NCBI GenBank assembly: GCA_022606135.1
Contig: JABYQN010000001.1
Coordinates: 2,728,001 to 2,792,000, forward strand
Reading direction: 5' to 3'
DNA from: Fomes fomentarius
Taxonomy: Eukaryota; Basidiomycota; Agaricomycetes; Polyporales; Polyporaceae
Length of the DNA stretch: 64,000 bases
Shown here in pieces: positions 1-11,274 of the stretch. Position numbers and translations under genes: made by a program. How positions within the stretch are numbered: position 1 is the stretch's first letter; each line of letters begins with the position of its first letter. Below the pieces are notes generated by a model. It worked only from the letters and a program-made list of their open reading frames with translations, was not told the DNA's origin and made no database searches.

Positions 1-822
1 CTGTCCGTCCTGCTCGGCTCATATTTCATTCTTAGACATGCTAGGCTACAGAACTATATAACTTCTCATACGTCGCACATAGAAACGAGTATAAGTAAGT
101 GCCAGCAAAACCTGCCGCCACAACTGCCTTCCGAGAAATCGTTAATAAGTAATGCATCCAGCATACATTTGGTTTCACAACAAATTGCCGCTGACAATAT
201 GCCTTTACAGTGAACAGCTCGCAGATTTCTGCAGGCTGTTTCTTGTCCCGCACTCGGAACCGAGGATCTAGACAGGGCCAAGGTGGTGAAGCGCCTGCGC
301 GGGTCGCGGTCGCTTGCATCTTCCTCCCAGCCTTCTGTGACCTCATGACATCTATTGTCTCGAGAACTCCTCCTAGGACTATCTCTGCGCTGTCTAATAT
401 GAGCTCCCGCATCCTACAGACCCCACGGGGGCACAAACCGACGAGGTGATAACACAGCTCCAAGCCTTTTCCTGATGCACGTACGATGAGCCATTCGGTG
501 CAGTATGTTGCCTGGCGCGCAGGCCTCGACGAGGACCCGATTGTGCGGGTGTAGGCTTGGAGCCAGTAGCGGGAATCAGTTATGAGGTATGCATAGTTGA
601 GCGAAATGTTAACTTGTCTAGCTGAACCGGTGAATCTGTGCGGCGTAGATACACCGCGCAAATATCAATGCGGATGCGAATACGGAGACATACCTACCCA
701 GAGATCCATTGTCGTCGCTTATCGTGAGGCGCAATGTACGGTGCATGTGAGTCACTTACTAGTAGTCCAAATTACGGGTTCCGCAAGAGATTGCGCAAGG
801 CCTCAAGCCTGCTGGTCGTGTC
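1..822 (-). pseudogene. Decayed Xaa-Pro aminopeptidase (peptidase M24) fragment, runs off the left edge
   Basis: Minus-strand pieces match the N-terminal (creatinase) domain of fungal aminopeptidase P, a Mn-dependent enzyme that removes an N-terminal residue preceding proline. In order they are: DTTSRLEALRNLL starting at 822 after an AG acceptor; HAPYIAPHDKRRQWISG ending near 708 at a GTAGGT donor; then FTGSA and AYLITDSRYWLQA around 550-640. The pieces are not in one frame. A TAA stop lies between the first two (about 770-775), and after RYWLQA the recognisable NRVLVEACAPGNI continues in another frame, with EWLIVRASGK back in the first frame. No metal-binding catalytic domain is visible; the match is lost towards base 1. 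I read it as a relic. Splice signals are still recognisable, so the decay is probably not ancient. Family assignment is from motif memory. Confidence 0.62.
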
Positions 823-1181
823 CTGCTTCCCAGCACCTCGGGCAGAGCCAATACTGTACTAGAAGACCCAGAGGGATAGAGTACGGGCGTGCATCGCCGC
901 TACGCGCGGTCCTGCCGCTCGCCTTCGTCGAGCTGGATTTGTACGTGTCCGACCGCTGTGACTAGGATCACGGTCAGAGCAGTGTGAGACTTGTAATCGA
1001 CGACGGCGCAGGACACGGCAAGCAGGGAGTCTCGAAGAGAGAACAGACTCGGACAGATCGTGATACGAACTGTCATAACATGACAATGTGACATGGTTAC
1101 ACTGCACATGCATGCTTTACCCGGAACTGAAGTTCGTTTTCCACTTGTTCAACATGCATAGAGGGACTGCTTAGCGGCGCG
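823..1181. other. Intergenic; no gene recognised
   Basis: It holds the upstream flank of the aminopeptidase relic and the 3' flank of the kinase-like gene. Short ORFs occur but have no recognisable family and no splice signals that extend them. A first exon of the relic could lie here, but I could not see a convincing one. Confidence 0.5.
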
Positions 1182-2228
1182 CTATCCTGCTGGGCCTGGA
1201 GCGGAGTTCCCTCGGGAGGCCTCTGCAATACAATGAGTTCGGTATTCTTGTAAGAAGGCGAGAGGCAAGATAAGTAAAGAGAGGAAGGAAATCTACTCAC
1301 CAATATCATTTCTACCATATGGGACCAACGCGAAAGACGCGCTTTCCGTCGCCTCAAGGTTGGGCGATGGTGGTAAGTTGTAACTCGATCAGGTAGGAAA
1401 TGCGCTGTGCGAAGTCTCCGTCTCGACGCAGCGCCAAGGCGAAGAACGACGGCGGCAGGAACGAGTAGCCGCCAAAATCCACGGCCACAATCCTGCCCTC
1501 CCTATCCTTCATGAGGTTGACAGTCTTAATGTCAGATATACAGAGGAGCAGGCCATGATCCGCGATCTCCCTAACGTGATTAACACGCCCCGGCCTCTCC
1601 GTCTTGGCCAACATCTGTACATGTATGAAGAGCCATCATCGAGATAACAGCCGAGGTGAGAGAGGGACTCGGACAAGACGAGACAAAAGAAAACACTCAC
1701 TCCATTAACATGTCTCTGCAGCTCCTCGACGGTGTTGTACCACATATCGGACATCCAGTCAAGGAAAAAGGGGTGCTCGATCACGCCTCCTCCTCCGGTT
1801 CCAGGGGTGGAACTGAGGCTCGGTATTTTGAGCAGAGCCTGCACTGCGGCGGCGACGACAGTGAAATCGGAGGAGTCGCACATGAGCCCGTCGATGTACT
1901 CGGTGACAATAAAGCCGAACGCGCCCCACGTGAAGGCGAGGTAGACGCGAGGGGCACGCACAGCAGCAATGTTGTGCTCTTCGAGGTATTGCGAGACAAA
2001 GCGCTGTGTCTTGGCCTCTCCCATTGTTACCCTGCGAGCGAACTTGACCCATATGTTGCTGACGTCGTGATCAGACCTCGCGTCGAGAGTGATTCGCACA
2101 CAGCTGATGTTGACGGTGGTAGTCTGGCGGGGACGTAGTTCGATACTCTGCTTGATGATGGACTCGTAGTTCGGGATGTTCGTCGGCTTGCATTCGTCGT
2201 CAATATGGACGGTAACTTCGTACGACAT
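1182..2228 (-). CDS. Protein-kinase-like / APH-fold domain protein (apparent 1-nt frameshift)
   Basis: Three exons: 2228-1701, 1614-1301 and 1222-1182. Introns at 1615-1700 and 1223-1300 have GTGAGT donors. The product is about 293 aa and resembles the compact kinase-like proteins common in Agaricomycetes. The N-terminal half carries a strand-rich region and the EYIDG hinge motif. The C-terminal half has DIKTVNLM in place of a catalytic loop, then VAVDFGGYSFLP, where the DFG-like metal-binding motif is kept. The usual HxD is not seen, so activity is doubtful. The frame breaks at 1382-1383: removing one T restores YNLPPSPNLEATESASFA followed by LVPYGRNDIG, which leads in frame into the last intron and exon. 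Without the correction the ORF stops at 1354. Function is unknown; such proteins are often called phosphotransferase-like. Confidence 0.68.
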
Positions 2229-2259
2229 GGTGGTAGCTACCGATGAGAGTAGTGGAGTC

Positions 2260-2301
2260 AATCACCGTCAAAACAAGGGGAATCACCGTCAAAACAAGGG
2301 G
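2260..2301. repeat. Perfect 21-bp tandem duplication
   Basis: The 21-bp unit beginning AATCACCGTC and ending AAGGGG occurs twice in immediate tandem, at 2260-2280 and 2281-2301. It lies 32 bp upstream of the kinase-like start codon, between that gene and the divergent IF1-like gene. It could duplicate a regulatory site, but nothing shows this. Confidence 0.85.
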
Positions 2302-2444
2302 AGTCACTAACTTGAGCGAATGCAACGATGACGAGGGACGAGTAGGATACAAGGCTGTGCCCGGATTAGATAACATTCATGAGAAGCCTGAATCTGTGGA
2401 AATATTGTTTATCCACACCCAAACCACCACCACCCACCACCACC

Positions 2445-2902
2445 ATGTCATCGTCTGGAAAGACTGCAGAGGTGGGCTTCCTGCAGCTGCTCGTGCCACG
2501 GGCCAAGCACGCCGAAGGATGTTCTAACTGACCCACCTGGGCTGGGCCAACCACTCGTCCACCCTGGCATGTATCACAGGATCCGGCTTGGAAGACGAGA
2601 GAGCAAGGCTCGGAGGCGCAGTACATCCGGTCCAAGGTGAGCCGTAAGCGTGCTTTGCACCGGCTGCAGGTCTTGCGCGATCGACTCTGACCATTTCGCC
2701 AATACGCGAATACGCGATGTACATGTACATGCATATGCAGGAACAGGAGCAGCTCCAAGCCATCCGCGACGAGCTTGCCAACAAGTCGGACGCCGCCACC
2801 GCGGCACAACCCAAACACGAGCTTGACAAGGACTTCGAGGGTGGGTTCGGTGGACAAGAAGACTTGGAAGACCGCTACGCTACCACATGCGGGGAGCACT
2901 GA
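2445..2902 (+). CDS. Mitochondrial F1Fo-ATPase inhibitor, IF1 family (small three-exon gene)
   Basis: IF1 binds F1-ATPase when the matrix acidifies and blocks ATP hydrolysis. Exon 2 (2580-2636) reads DPAWKTREQGSEAQYIRSK and exon 3 (2741-2902) opens EQEQLQAIRDELANK. Joined, they match the family's inhibitory segment, with the pattern K-x-RE-x(4)-E-x-x-Y-I/F-R followed by a coiled-coil helix. The intron between them (2637-2740) has a GTGAGC donor and a TGCAG acceptor. Exon 1 is less sure: 2445-2471 (MSSSGKTAE) joins in phase 0 through a GTGGGC donor and would give 81 aa, the usual IF1 size, but it lacks an obvious targeting presequence. The true first exon may therefore lie elsewhere. The C-terminus is acidic and glycine-rich rather than helical. 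All exons are short and easily missed. Confidence 0.6.
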
Positions 2903-3477
2903 GCGCTGAGCACCGAGCACCGACCAATAGGAGGCCGTTACCAGTCGTGCCTCACGGAAAGATTTAAGTTGCAGAGTACTGGGACTATACCAATAAATCA
3001 TATCCACCACTTAAACCGTTTACGATTCGACTGACAAAAACGAGGGAGAGGTAGCGCGAGATGCGTGCATATATATGCAAACGCGTAGGCTCAAGTGCGA
3101 GAAAGTCCGTCTGTCCGAGATGTCCATCGTTATTCACTACGCTGGCTAAAATAAGGAGACCGCGTGTACCGTAACGTACTACTATGTATGGTGGCAACAA
3201 GTGGGGGAATATGAACTGTAGTCGAGAGAGAGTTAAACGCCAGTCCGAGATACCGAAATCCATTTCATGACCACCGCCAGCGCGGTGCCCGAGCCCGGGA
3301 AACGTGGATGGTGTACAAGAATTGTCAAAAGCAGCGATGATGCAACCCTCTCAACGGTACAGGGTGCTCGAGGTGGGTGCGGATGCGGAGGCGAGGAGAT
3401 GCAGGACGTGAGATGCGTGACGTGTGTTGGATATCAGCAGCAGCGGATCCTCCATACCCAACCTCCGCCGGACGTGC
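2903..3477. other. Intergenic between converging genes
   Basis: 3' flanks of the IF1-like gene and the exo-glucanase. No ORF here resembles a known protein, and no splice-linked exons were found. Confidence 0.5.
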
Positions 3478-6219
3478 TCATCTCGACGGCGTAGGCGCGG
3501 GTGTGGGCTCGGCATGAGCGTCGCGGCGCGCATTACCGAGGGGCGGGCACGCAGTGAAATCCGCGTCTGGGCCAATCCAGGGGTTGAGGTAACCGCACGT
3601 CGCAATCGGAACGTACAAGAGCGCGGTGTCTGACGGGTTGTTCCAGCCACTGCCGGCGGTCACACCGGTCGCGGTGATTGACGGCGCAGGGAGGGTGACG
3701 ATAGAGCCCGTCTGGGTGTACTGGGGAAGGCTGTCGATATTGGCCTCGTTTGTGAGCGTCGCTGGGGGCCACGAGAACTCGTCGAAGAACGCCTGCGGGA
3801 CATTGCCAGCACCAGCACCACCCGTCTGCCATGGCTGCAGAGGGGCCACAAAAGGATCGGTGCTGTCGCATGCGCCCAAAGCTTCACGAGGATCAGTCGG
3901 CATCCAGCCTTCCTGAAGACCAAGCTGGTAGGACCAGGCAGGTGACGTGGGGATACCCGTGACTGTCGAGTTGCCGATCTTCCAGGTCCAGAAGAACCAA
4001 TTCTAGTAAACGCAGAGTCAGTACAGCACCTACACATCGGCATATTGCTGTACTCACCTGAAGCGCGGACATGCTCTGAAGGGCGAACTGCTTCATCGAT
4101 GCCTTCCACGCGGCGTCCCAGTTCGGATAGTTCAAGTACTGCATACAATCACCGGTGACAGGGAAGTTACTGGCGGAGAATGTGCCATCAAAGCGAGCGC
4201 CGAGCTTGACACCGTTGAGCCACTGGCCACAGTCGTTGATGCCCAAACTGAACTCGCCGACATGCGTCATACCGAAGTTCGTCATGGACGCGTTCTGTCC
4301 CTTGGCCCAAGCAGTGCAAGGCTGACCTGCCTTGACACGAACGCTGTAGTCATCTGCAGACTGGCCGTTGAAGCAAAGATACTGGTGGATGTCGAGCTGG
4401 AGACGATCACCGTTGGGCATGTACCCACCCCATTCGGTGAGGCCGAGGAATGCATCGTGCATGACAAACCAAGGCCCCTTGCCCTCGCCAGTGCCAGATG
4501 CCTGACGAACGATCTTGTAAGCCTCCGCGTAGCTGAGCTACCCCGTCAGCAGACTAACTTGGAAAGGAGATATGTGATTACGTACTAGCGCTTGATCGCA
4601 TCCTTGCCAATGGTGGGTCCGAACGGCTCGTTGGTGATGCCGAACATCACGACGACATCACGATACTCAGGTTGGGAGATGAACTCGGCGATGATGCGGA
4701 TGTAATCCAGAGACCGTTGCGCGTTGGCGATGCCCATAGGGCCATAGAGAACATTAATCTGACCAAGAACTCCAGAGTGGTTCCAGCCGTTCTGAGAACC
4801 AGGAAGCGCGTGCAAGTCCAAGTTCACACGAAGACCATATTTACGAGCCCACTCTATCGCCTTCAAGAGGTATCTGTGATGTGTAGCTGTGAGTTTGAGG
4901 ATGAGATGATGGAAAAGCATGTCAACGCACTGCCACGAAACCTTCGCAAGGAAGGGCTCGTTTTCACGGGTCTCGATCGCCCAATAACCGATGGGGATAC
5001 GAACGAAGTTTAGACCAGCGGCAGCGATCTCTGCAAAATCTTTCTCCGTCTACATATAGGATGTACGTGCTAAGCAATCCATCGAGGTTGAGATACAGAC
5101 AGACGTACAATGAAGGTCTTGTAATGCTCCTCGAGCTGAGACAGACCGCCGTTGGCGGTGTCAGCAGCCATGCGCACGCTGAGATCCCATTCGTCGAATG
5201 CAGTGTTACTCGTGTTGACGTACTTCTCGTACAGAGCCGGGACACTGAGGCCGGCATGAGAGGTGACACGTTGGGATCAAGTGCGCTGACTTACATGAAC
5301 TGCATGTCGCGATGATCAGTCAGTATACGACAAGCCGCTGACACAAGAGATCGGACGCACCGGTTCTGTGACAAGCCATCCACCAAGGTTGACACTGGTC
5401 ACACAAAGTCAGCCAATCAAGTCAGCCAATCTGAACGTCAAGCCACACGAACCCATAGATAGGGTCCTCGCCAAAATTGAATGTCTCGTTCAATGCGGGG
5501 GTCCACGACTGTGCACGCGCACCGCTCGTGAACGGTTTCGCTGGATCGTAGTACCAGGTACCACCAAGTGAGTTCTTGTAGGTGAAGGTCGAACCGTCAT
5601 CCATCGTGACAGTGCTGCCGTCACCGCCAGTGACGACAAGGTTGTTCTTCGTGCCACCGCTGCTGTTGTTGTCCTTGTCGCCGGATGGATTACCGCTGGA
5701 GGAGTTGGCGGAAGTGCTATTCTTGTCCTGCTTCGGCTTGATAACAGCAAAGTAGACAGCAATGGCAGCGCCGGCGATGACGACGAGGGCAACGACACCA
5801 CCAATGATGATGGCCCTCTTGCGGGAGGCAGGCTTCTTGGCGTAGGCAGCCTTCTCGTTGAGGTAAGGAGAACCGCCGTAGGCAGACTGAGTGTTGTTGT
5901 TCAGGTCGGAGTCGTTGTAGTTGAGTCCGTAGAAGCCGGGCTTGTTGACATCATTGAGGGCATAGGTGGACGAATTGTACTCGTCTCCTGTAAGCGTAGG
6001 ACGTGAGGAGGCAAAGGATGAGCGATCTTGGCCATGGGAGCCCAAAAAGCGAGGTGCTGCTGCGCCAGCGGGAAGATCATCCTGGAGCTGAAGGTGCTCA
6101 GTTTCTGGCGTGAAGTACTCAGTGTTACGAGCGGCGGGGTCGTTGGGGCCCGAGTAGGGGTTGTGCACGGGCTGGTATGGTGTATTGGACATGGCGGGGT
6201 TCCGCTCTGAAGAGGACAT
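3478..6219 (-). CDS. Exo-beta-1,3-glucanase, GH5, type II membrane-anchored
   Basis: Probable glucan 1,3-beta-glucosidase acting on cell-wall beta-glucan at the cell surface. Eight exons: 6219-5453, 5394-5361, 5299-5295, 5244-5109, 5049-4931, 4873-4586, 4532-4058 and 4002-3478. All phases agree, giving 782 aa. Residues 1-135 are a polar cytosolic tail, about 136-160 a hydrophobic anchor after KKPASRKR, then a Ser/Asn-rich stalk and the GH5 domain. The domain opens GVNLGGWLVTEP and holds the acid/base motif ITNEPFGP and the nucleophile region MTHVGEFSLG. The start was taken at MSSSERNP; an in-frame ATG at 6297 would add 26 residues, and MSNTPYQP at 6192 is also possible. Exon 3 is only 5 nt and supplies the FI of the conserved EPFI. 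Intron lengths are 50-61 nt. I see no break in the gene. Confidence 0.93.
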
Positions 6220-8667
6220 GGTGGGCAGTGAAAGGAGTGACGAGGGTGGGGTGAGTGGAGAGCGAGACGAAGATGAATAGAGGGGAGGGGAGGGCAACGG
6301 GTGGAAGATAAACAGAGTTAGCCCCGGAGGGTGACAGGATGCAAAACCGCGTATGAAATGGGATGGGACTCACGGTGCGGCTGTCAGGCGGCGGACTTGA
6401 ACCTTGCTGCTGGGGGCGTACGCGACTAGGCGAGGATTATGAATGACGGAAGGCTAAGGTTTTGGCCGGGGAACCGTCGCCGGGGACGGAGAGCAGCGAG
6501 CGCGGCTCGTGGCAGGAGAGGAGATGGAGGACGAGGAGAAAGAGAGAGATGAGGCAGACGCTGGGAGGACTTGGACTCGGAGGACGGGTGCCAAGTCGCT
6601 CGTTGAAGCGTGCAGCGCCCTTCGACAGGAGCAACCGTGGGAACCCCATGCCTCCTGCCGCTCTGCCGCCGCCCCCACTCATCACGCCCAGCTTCGACCG
6701 TCGAACCCCGGACAGACCGAGGACAGACCGCACGAGGAGAGAGCACTGAGAGCAGAGGACCTGAACGTAGCAGACACTGGATAGACCCTCCAGCTCCCAA
6801 GAGGGGAAACGCTCCTATCATGCGCGAAACATGAGGTCTCTCGGCAAGTCGCTCTAAGTCTTGTCGCCCAAGGCTCTCGGCCACTCATATCCAGTCACGG
6901 CACATGCCCAACATGTCCATCCCATTGGCCATCATCCGATTCCTTTTGACGGCCTGCCAATGGCCATACGACCTCCAGCCGTCTTCGCACAACCCAAAGG
7001 TTCCGGAAAGCGCAGTCGAATCTACTACTCAGCTCGTCTCAAATTAACTCTCGCCGTCCATTCCTTCGCACACCTCGTGCATAGAGCTCAAACCATCGCT
7101 CACGGAGCCCGCGATCAGCCCATACGTCCTCATGGCCGGTCTTTTTTCAGTGTCCAAGAAGCTACCTTCGGCTTCGCCTGGGCAACCAACAAACCATATT
7201 TTATCATTGAACTCTGTGCCGCCTGCGGCAGTTCGGACGGGTTATTCTTGAGGCTCTTCAATTCGGTTCCCACCACGGCCATCGTATACCTCTATCAACG
7301 AGCTATTCCATACAACTATGAGGCTGTTGTATCAAGGGAATGGAACCATCGAGTACGTATAGCGGACTCACCATTGTCTTCGACCGTTCAGAATGGCAGA
7401 TCCCTAAATTCCGAGCTCGAGCCTTCCGCAGCTCTACCTTCTCTTGACTGTCGCTCATCTATTCTAATTCGCGGGCTCAACTTGACTCTCCGTATCGATC
7501 CGGAATGACTTTCGAGGGCACAGTTTGAGTCACTTGCTCGAGGGGTCAACGCCAGCGCAACATTCTCCCTTACGACATTGGGCTTATATGTGGTTCTGCC
7601 CCGACTCGAAGCGTAAGGCCTTCGGCTGATGTGACGCGTTGCCTATCCGACAAATTCGAGTGGGACGGCGGTGCGTCCCCGACGCCCAATAATATGCGTA
7701 AGCAGTGCCGGTGAAGTTGTCAACAGCAATCCTGGGGTCTTCGCATAACAAACCGCTACTCGGCATGCCGTGTCAGCCCGCTCTTTAGCAACTCTGCATC
7801 ACGACAACGCTGGCGTTACGCAGCAGCACCACTCTCCACTGTTGGCTACAGTGATTCATACAAGCATCATCTTCTCACCTTGCAGGGGTCGCTTACCGTA
7901 ACCTCCCGTTTAGCATCTTTCTGACGTTTTCCTTGTCAGTATGTGCACGCTGACAGGTACTGACATGAACAGTAACAGCGTCATGAACCAGGAAGTCAAT
8001 AGGCTCACGACTCTTGTGGACCGCGGTCAACGTCACATGCACGGTCATCCGTCTCGAAGAAGCTCATTTAAAGCAGCAACCTCCACCCCCGGACCTCCGA
8101 CTCCCTCGGTGCCGGTGGTGTAGGAGCACCAGTCTCAGCGCTGGTTACGAGCGCCGTGTGCGATGCACTGAATGAATTCTGGGGAAGGGGAACAAGAGAG
8201 GTGGTGCAGGTGCCCATACTCCCCACCGTGTGACCCCATCACGCATCAGTAGAGCGCTTTGGAGGCTTGTATAGCGTAGTCTTGACTCTGCTGTAACTGT
8301 GCCGGCGTGGTTCGCCCGGCTCAGCCGCCCTATTGAGATGGATAGGCTCGGTGACTGGTGGTGCTGGGCACCACACACAGGTTCCACCGCAGTGCATGAC
8401 AATGCTATGCGATCGGCGAACGTCGCGAAGCTTTGCAATTCCAGCCGTCTGTCCTTAATAAGACGCAGGGTCAGGTCGCGGATGCGAAACTTCTGACCAG
8501 ATTGATCACTGCTCAGACTGAACAAGCTTAGCCTTCAGTTGGGTATCCGCCATTAGATCCTACCAAGTCGGCAAACCTCTATCTCTCAAGTTCAGAAGGT
8601 ACGGTGGCCGCGACACCGTCATAATCAGAGACTCACAAACGCCATCATCACTAGTTCAGTACCAACA
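6220..8667. other. Long intergenic region without a recognised gene
   Basis: The first few hundred bases are the exo-glucanase promoter and leader, rich in C/T on the sense strand. An open frame at 6861-7508 (+, 215 codons) has no motif I recognise, no low-complexity bias typical of real proteins here and no flanking splice signals, so I do not call it. 7500-8667 contains no long ORF. The last part is presumably the promoter of the GH93-like gene. No tRNA or repeat family was recognised. Confidence 0.45.
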
Positions 8668-10347
8668 ATGGCTCGTCCGCGCGGCCTCCTCCTTGCCCTC
8701 CTCGCCACTCTCATCACGTTCGCCGCCGCGACGCCCACAGCCCAAATCTCGGACTCCCTCAGCACACACGCACACTCAAACCACACCCTCGTGCGCCGCG
8801 CAGGACTCGTGCCCCACGTCGACTCCGCCTCGATCGACCTCTTCCCCGGCGGCGGCGGCGGCGCATACCCCCGCGTCGCCTCGCTCTCAGATGGCTCGCT
8901 CCTTGCGTCCTTCACGAACTCGAACGGGAACACGCGCATCCTCACCGTGACCAGGTCGACAGACGGCGGGCAGACGTTCTCGTCCTGGGGCGAGATCGCG
9001 CGCTCGGACGGGGACCTCGACAACACCTTCCTCCTCCAGCTCGCGAACGGGGACGTGCTCGCCGCGTTCCGCAACCACGACCTCGACGCGGACCGGGCCC
9101 CGACATGGTACAGGATCACGACGGCCGTTTCGCACGACGGGGGCAAGACCTGGGCGTTCTTGAGCCAGGTCGCGGAGCGCGCGGCGACCGCGACCAAGAA
9201 CGGGCTTTGGGTGAGTGCGCGCGCGTGTTTCTGTGTTTTTGCCAGTTCGAATGCTTGCTGGGCTTGGCGCGGGAGTATGTGCTGGCTGCCTGCGTGCTCG
9301 AGCTCCATCAGGTGCGAAATGGTAGCGGCCGGGTATGGACGCTAGCGCACATTCCTCTTCTTTCATTCTTGAATCCCGCGTATTTGACGCGGGATTGTAG
9401 ATTGATTGACCTTCAGCGGCGGTGCCAGACTACCGAGGCGTAGGAGTGGCTGTGCGCATGGTGACCGTGGAGATAACGCGGACATCGAGGTGCAACGTAC
9501 CGGCAATGACAGTACTCCAACGCCGATTGGATTGGATCATGTCAACGACTGTGAAAACTCACCAAAGATATTCCTCTCTACAGGAGCCGTTCATGCGGTT
9601 GTCGAAGAGTGACGGGTCGCTCCAGGTGTATTACGCTTCGGAGAACAACGACGGGGACCAGGACATCCTCTTGCAGACGTCGCGGGATAACGGCGCGACG
9701 TGGTCTAACCCCCCGGTTACTATTGCTGGAGCCACGACCACTGGCAGAGACGGCATGCCGGGCTGCGCAAGTATGTACACACTATATGTCTTCCTGATAG
9801 TGCTACGTACTGAGTCGACGTGCCCGGACGGTAGACTTCAATGACGGCGCGCAGAAGCTAATGTGCGTGTTCGAGACGACCGAGGGCCGCTCTGGAGGGC
9901 TGTTCTCAGTCAAGAGCGTCGTCTCGACCGACGAGGGCGTGAACTGGGGACAGCAGCGCAGCCAGGTGTACTTCCCCACTGGTTCAAACAGCAACGGTCT
10001 GTCCTTCTCCTCCTACCCCTGACCCTTTCTGACCTGACTCTGCACCCTCCTTGTGATATGTAGCCGGCGCCCCGCAGATCGTGCAGACGTCGGATGGAAA
10101 CCTGGTCGTATCGTTCATGACCGACGAAGACGCGTCCTCGCATGACTGGCCCAACGCGAATGTCGCGTTCAAGATCGTGACCGGCCCGCCGGTCGCGACG
10201 GGCGACTGGGGCCACAAGACGCAGGTGACGGCGCCGCAGTCGGCGTGGCCGGGCTTGTTCGCGAAGAGCGACGGGTCTGTCCTGGCGTGCGCGGGACATG
10301 CGGGCGAGGGCGCGGTGTGCCGCAAGGTGACGTTCACGACAAGCTGA
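8668..10347 (+). CDS. Secreted sialidase-fold glycoside hydrolase, GH93-like (exo-arabinanase type)
   Basis: Four exons: 8668-9210, 9584-9770, 9835-9996 and 10064-10347, giving 391 aa. An N-terminal signal peptide ([21 protein letters not shown]) is followed by a six-bladed-propeller pattern. Asp-box motifs S/T-x-D-x-G-x-T-F/W recur as [24 protein letters not shown] and [14 protein letters not shown] and CVFETTEG resemble the regions carrying the two catalytic glutamates in GH93 exo-1,5-alpha-L-arabinanases. A more general BNR/sialidase-like label is the safe alternative. The protein would act outside the cell on plant arabinan. The first intron is long for this genome (373 nt) and contains a perfect hairpin. 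Confidence 0.8.
9372..9396. repeat. Perfect 10-bp inverted repeat (hairpin) inside intron 1
   Basis: AATCCCGCGT, a 5-nt ATTTG loop, then ACGCGGGATT: a perfect 10-bp stem within the 373-nt first intron of the GH93-like gene. It could shorten the effective distance between splice sites. It could also be a chance or mobile-element trace; no flanking duplication was seen. Confidence 0.85.
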
Positions 10348-11274
10348 AGTACAGATGCCGCAACATGGGGAGGTGGTTCGCCAAGTCAGGTAAGGACGTC
10401 AACTTGGGCTTTCACCACTGTACTCGCGTGGCCGAGCTTTTTTTGTACGGTTAGGTTTCGGCTCCCAATGAACATGACAGTAACTTTGAAATACGATTGC
10501 CATAATGAGGCTTCGAGTCGTTTGATGAACGACGGCGAATGAATAGGATGAAGCAGTACTCACCAAAGACGACCGTGTACTTGAACTTCGAGATGTCAGA
10601 ACGGTATGCCAATTATGGTAGTTCCAATGGACAGTGTGCACAACTCATTGGGGGCTTTAATACCACTAATATGATTCTCCAAGTCTCCCGGAGTGGCCGA
10701 GATGAGCGCTTATTGAACCTTCACTCCCCCAGATTCTCCCAAATCCAGCTTCTCGTCGTCGATCCGGTCAAGCGCGCCCAGCCTTGGAAGGTTTCAAAAC
10801 GCAGGTTAAGTTTGGCGGATCCATTGGGAACATTCCTGTTTAGCCGGAGAGGACGCATGGCGAAGCCTCAGCTATCAAAATCAACCGGGAGACGTGTCGT
10901 ACCATGGGACGTGCATACCTGAATGCAATCGAGGACGAACTTGCAGGATGATCAGGCCTGAAGTCGAGAAGAGCTGTAGCCCTCCTCCCCCCTATCATCC
11001 AGGCGTGACAGGACCGTAGACTGCCGCCTGAGGGGCCGTGTACTGACCGGTAGAAGCTGAAGACAACCGCACGGGAGGAACGCTCGGCACGCAAGTATAG
11101 AGCTTGAGATTCAAGCTTGAGATCTGGAACCTTCGGGGCGCTAGCACTCAACAGCCACATAACGCTCCGCCATAAAAACAACACTCCTTACGTAGCTAAG
11201 TGGTACACGAAATTCACTGTTCGACGGAAGCCAAAAGAATGACAGCCAGCACCACCCCCCTCGAACGCACCAAA
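10348..11274. other. Intergenic between converging genes
   Basis: Holds the 3' flanks of the GH93-like gene and the Zn2Cys6 regulator. Only short ORFs, none recognised. Confidence 0.5.

Noticed and set aside
41..661. 206-codon minus-strand ORF as an intact gene
   Set aside because: It mixes real aminopeptidase-P residues (FTGSA, AYLITDSRYWLQA) with intron and out-of-frame sequence; the homologous text continues in other frames, so the ORF is a product of decay.
6861..7508. 215-codon ORF on the + strand in the gene-poor region
   Set aside because: No recognisable motif, no splice-linked exons and no promoter-like context; a chance open frame is the simpler reading.
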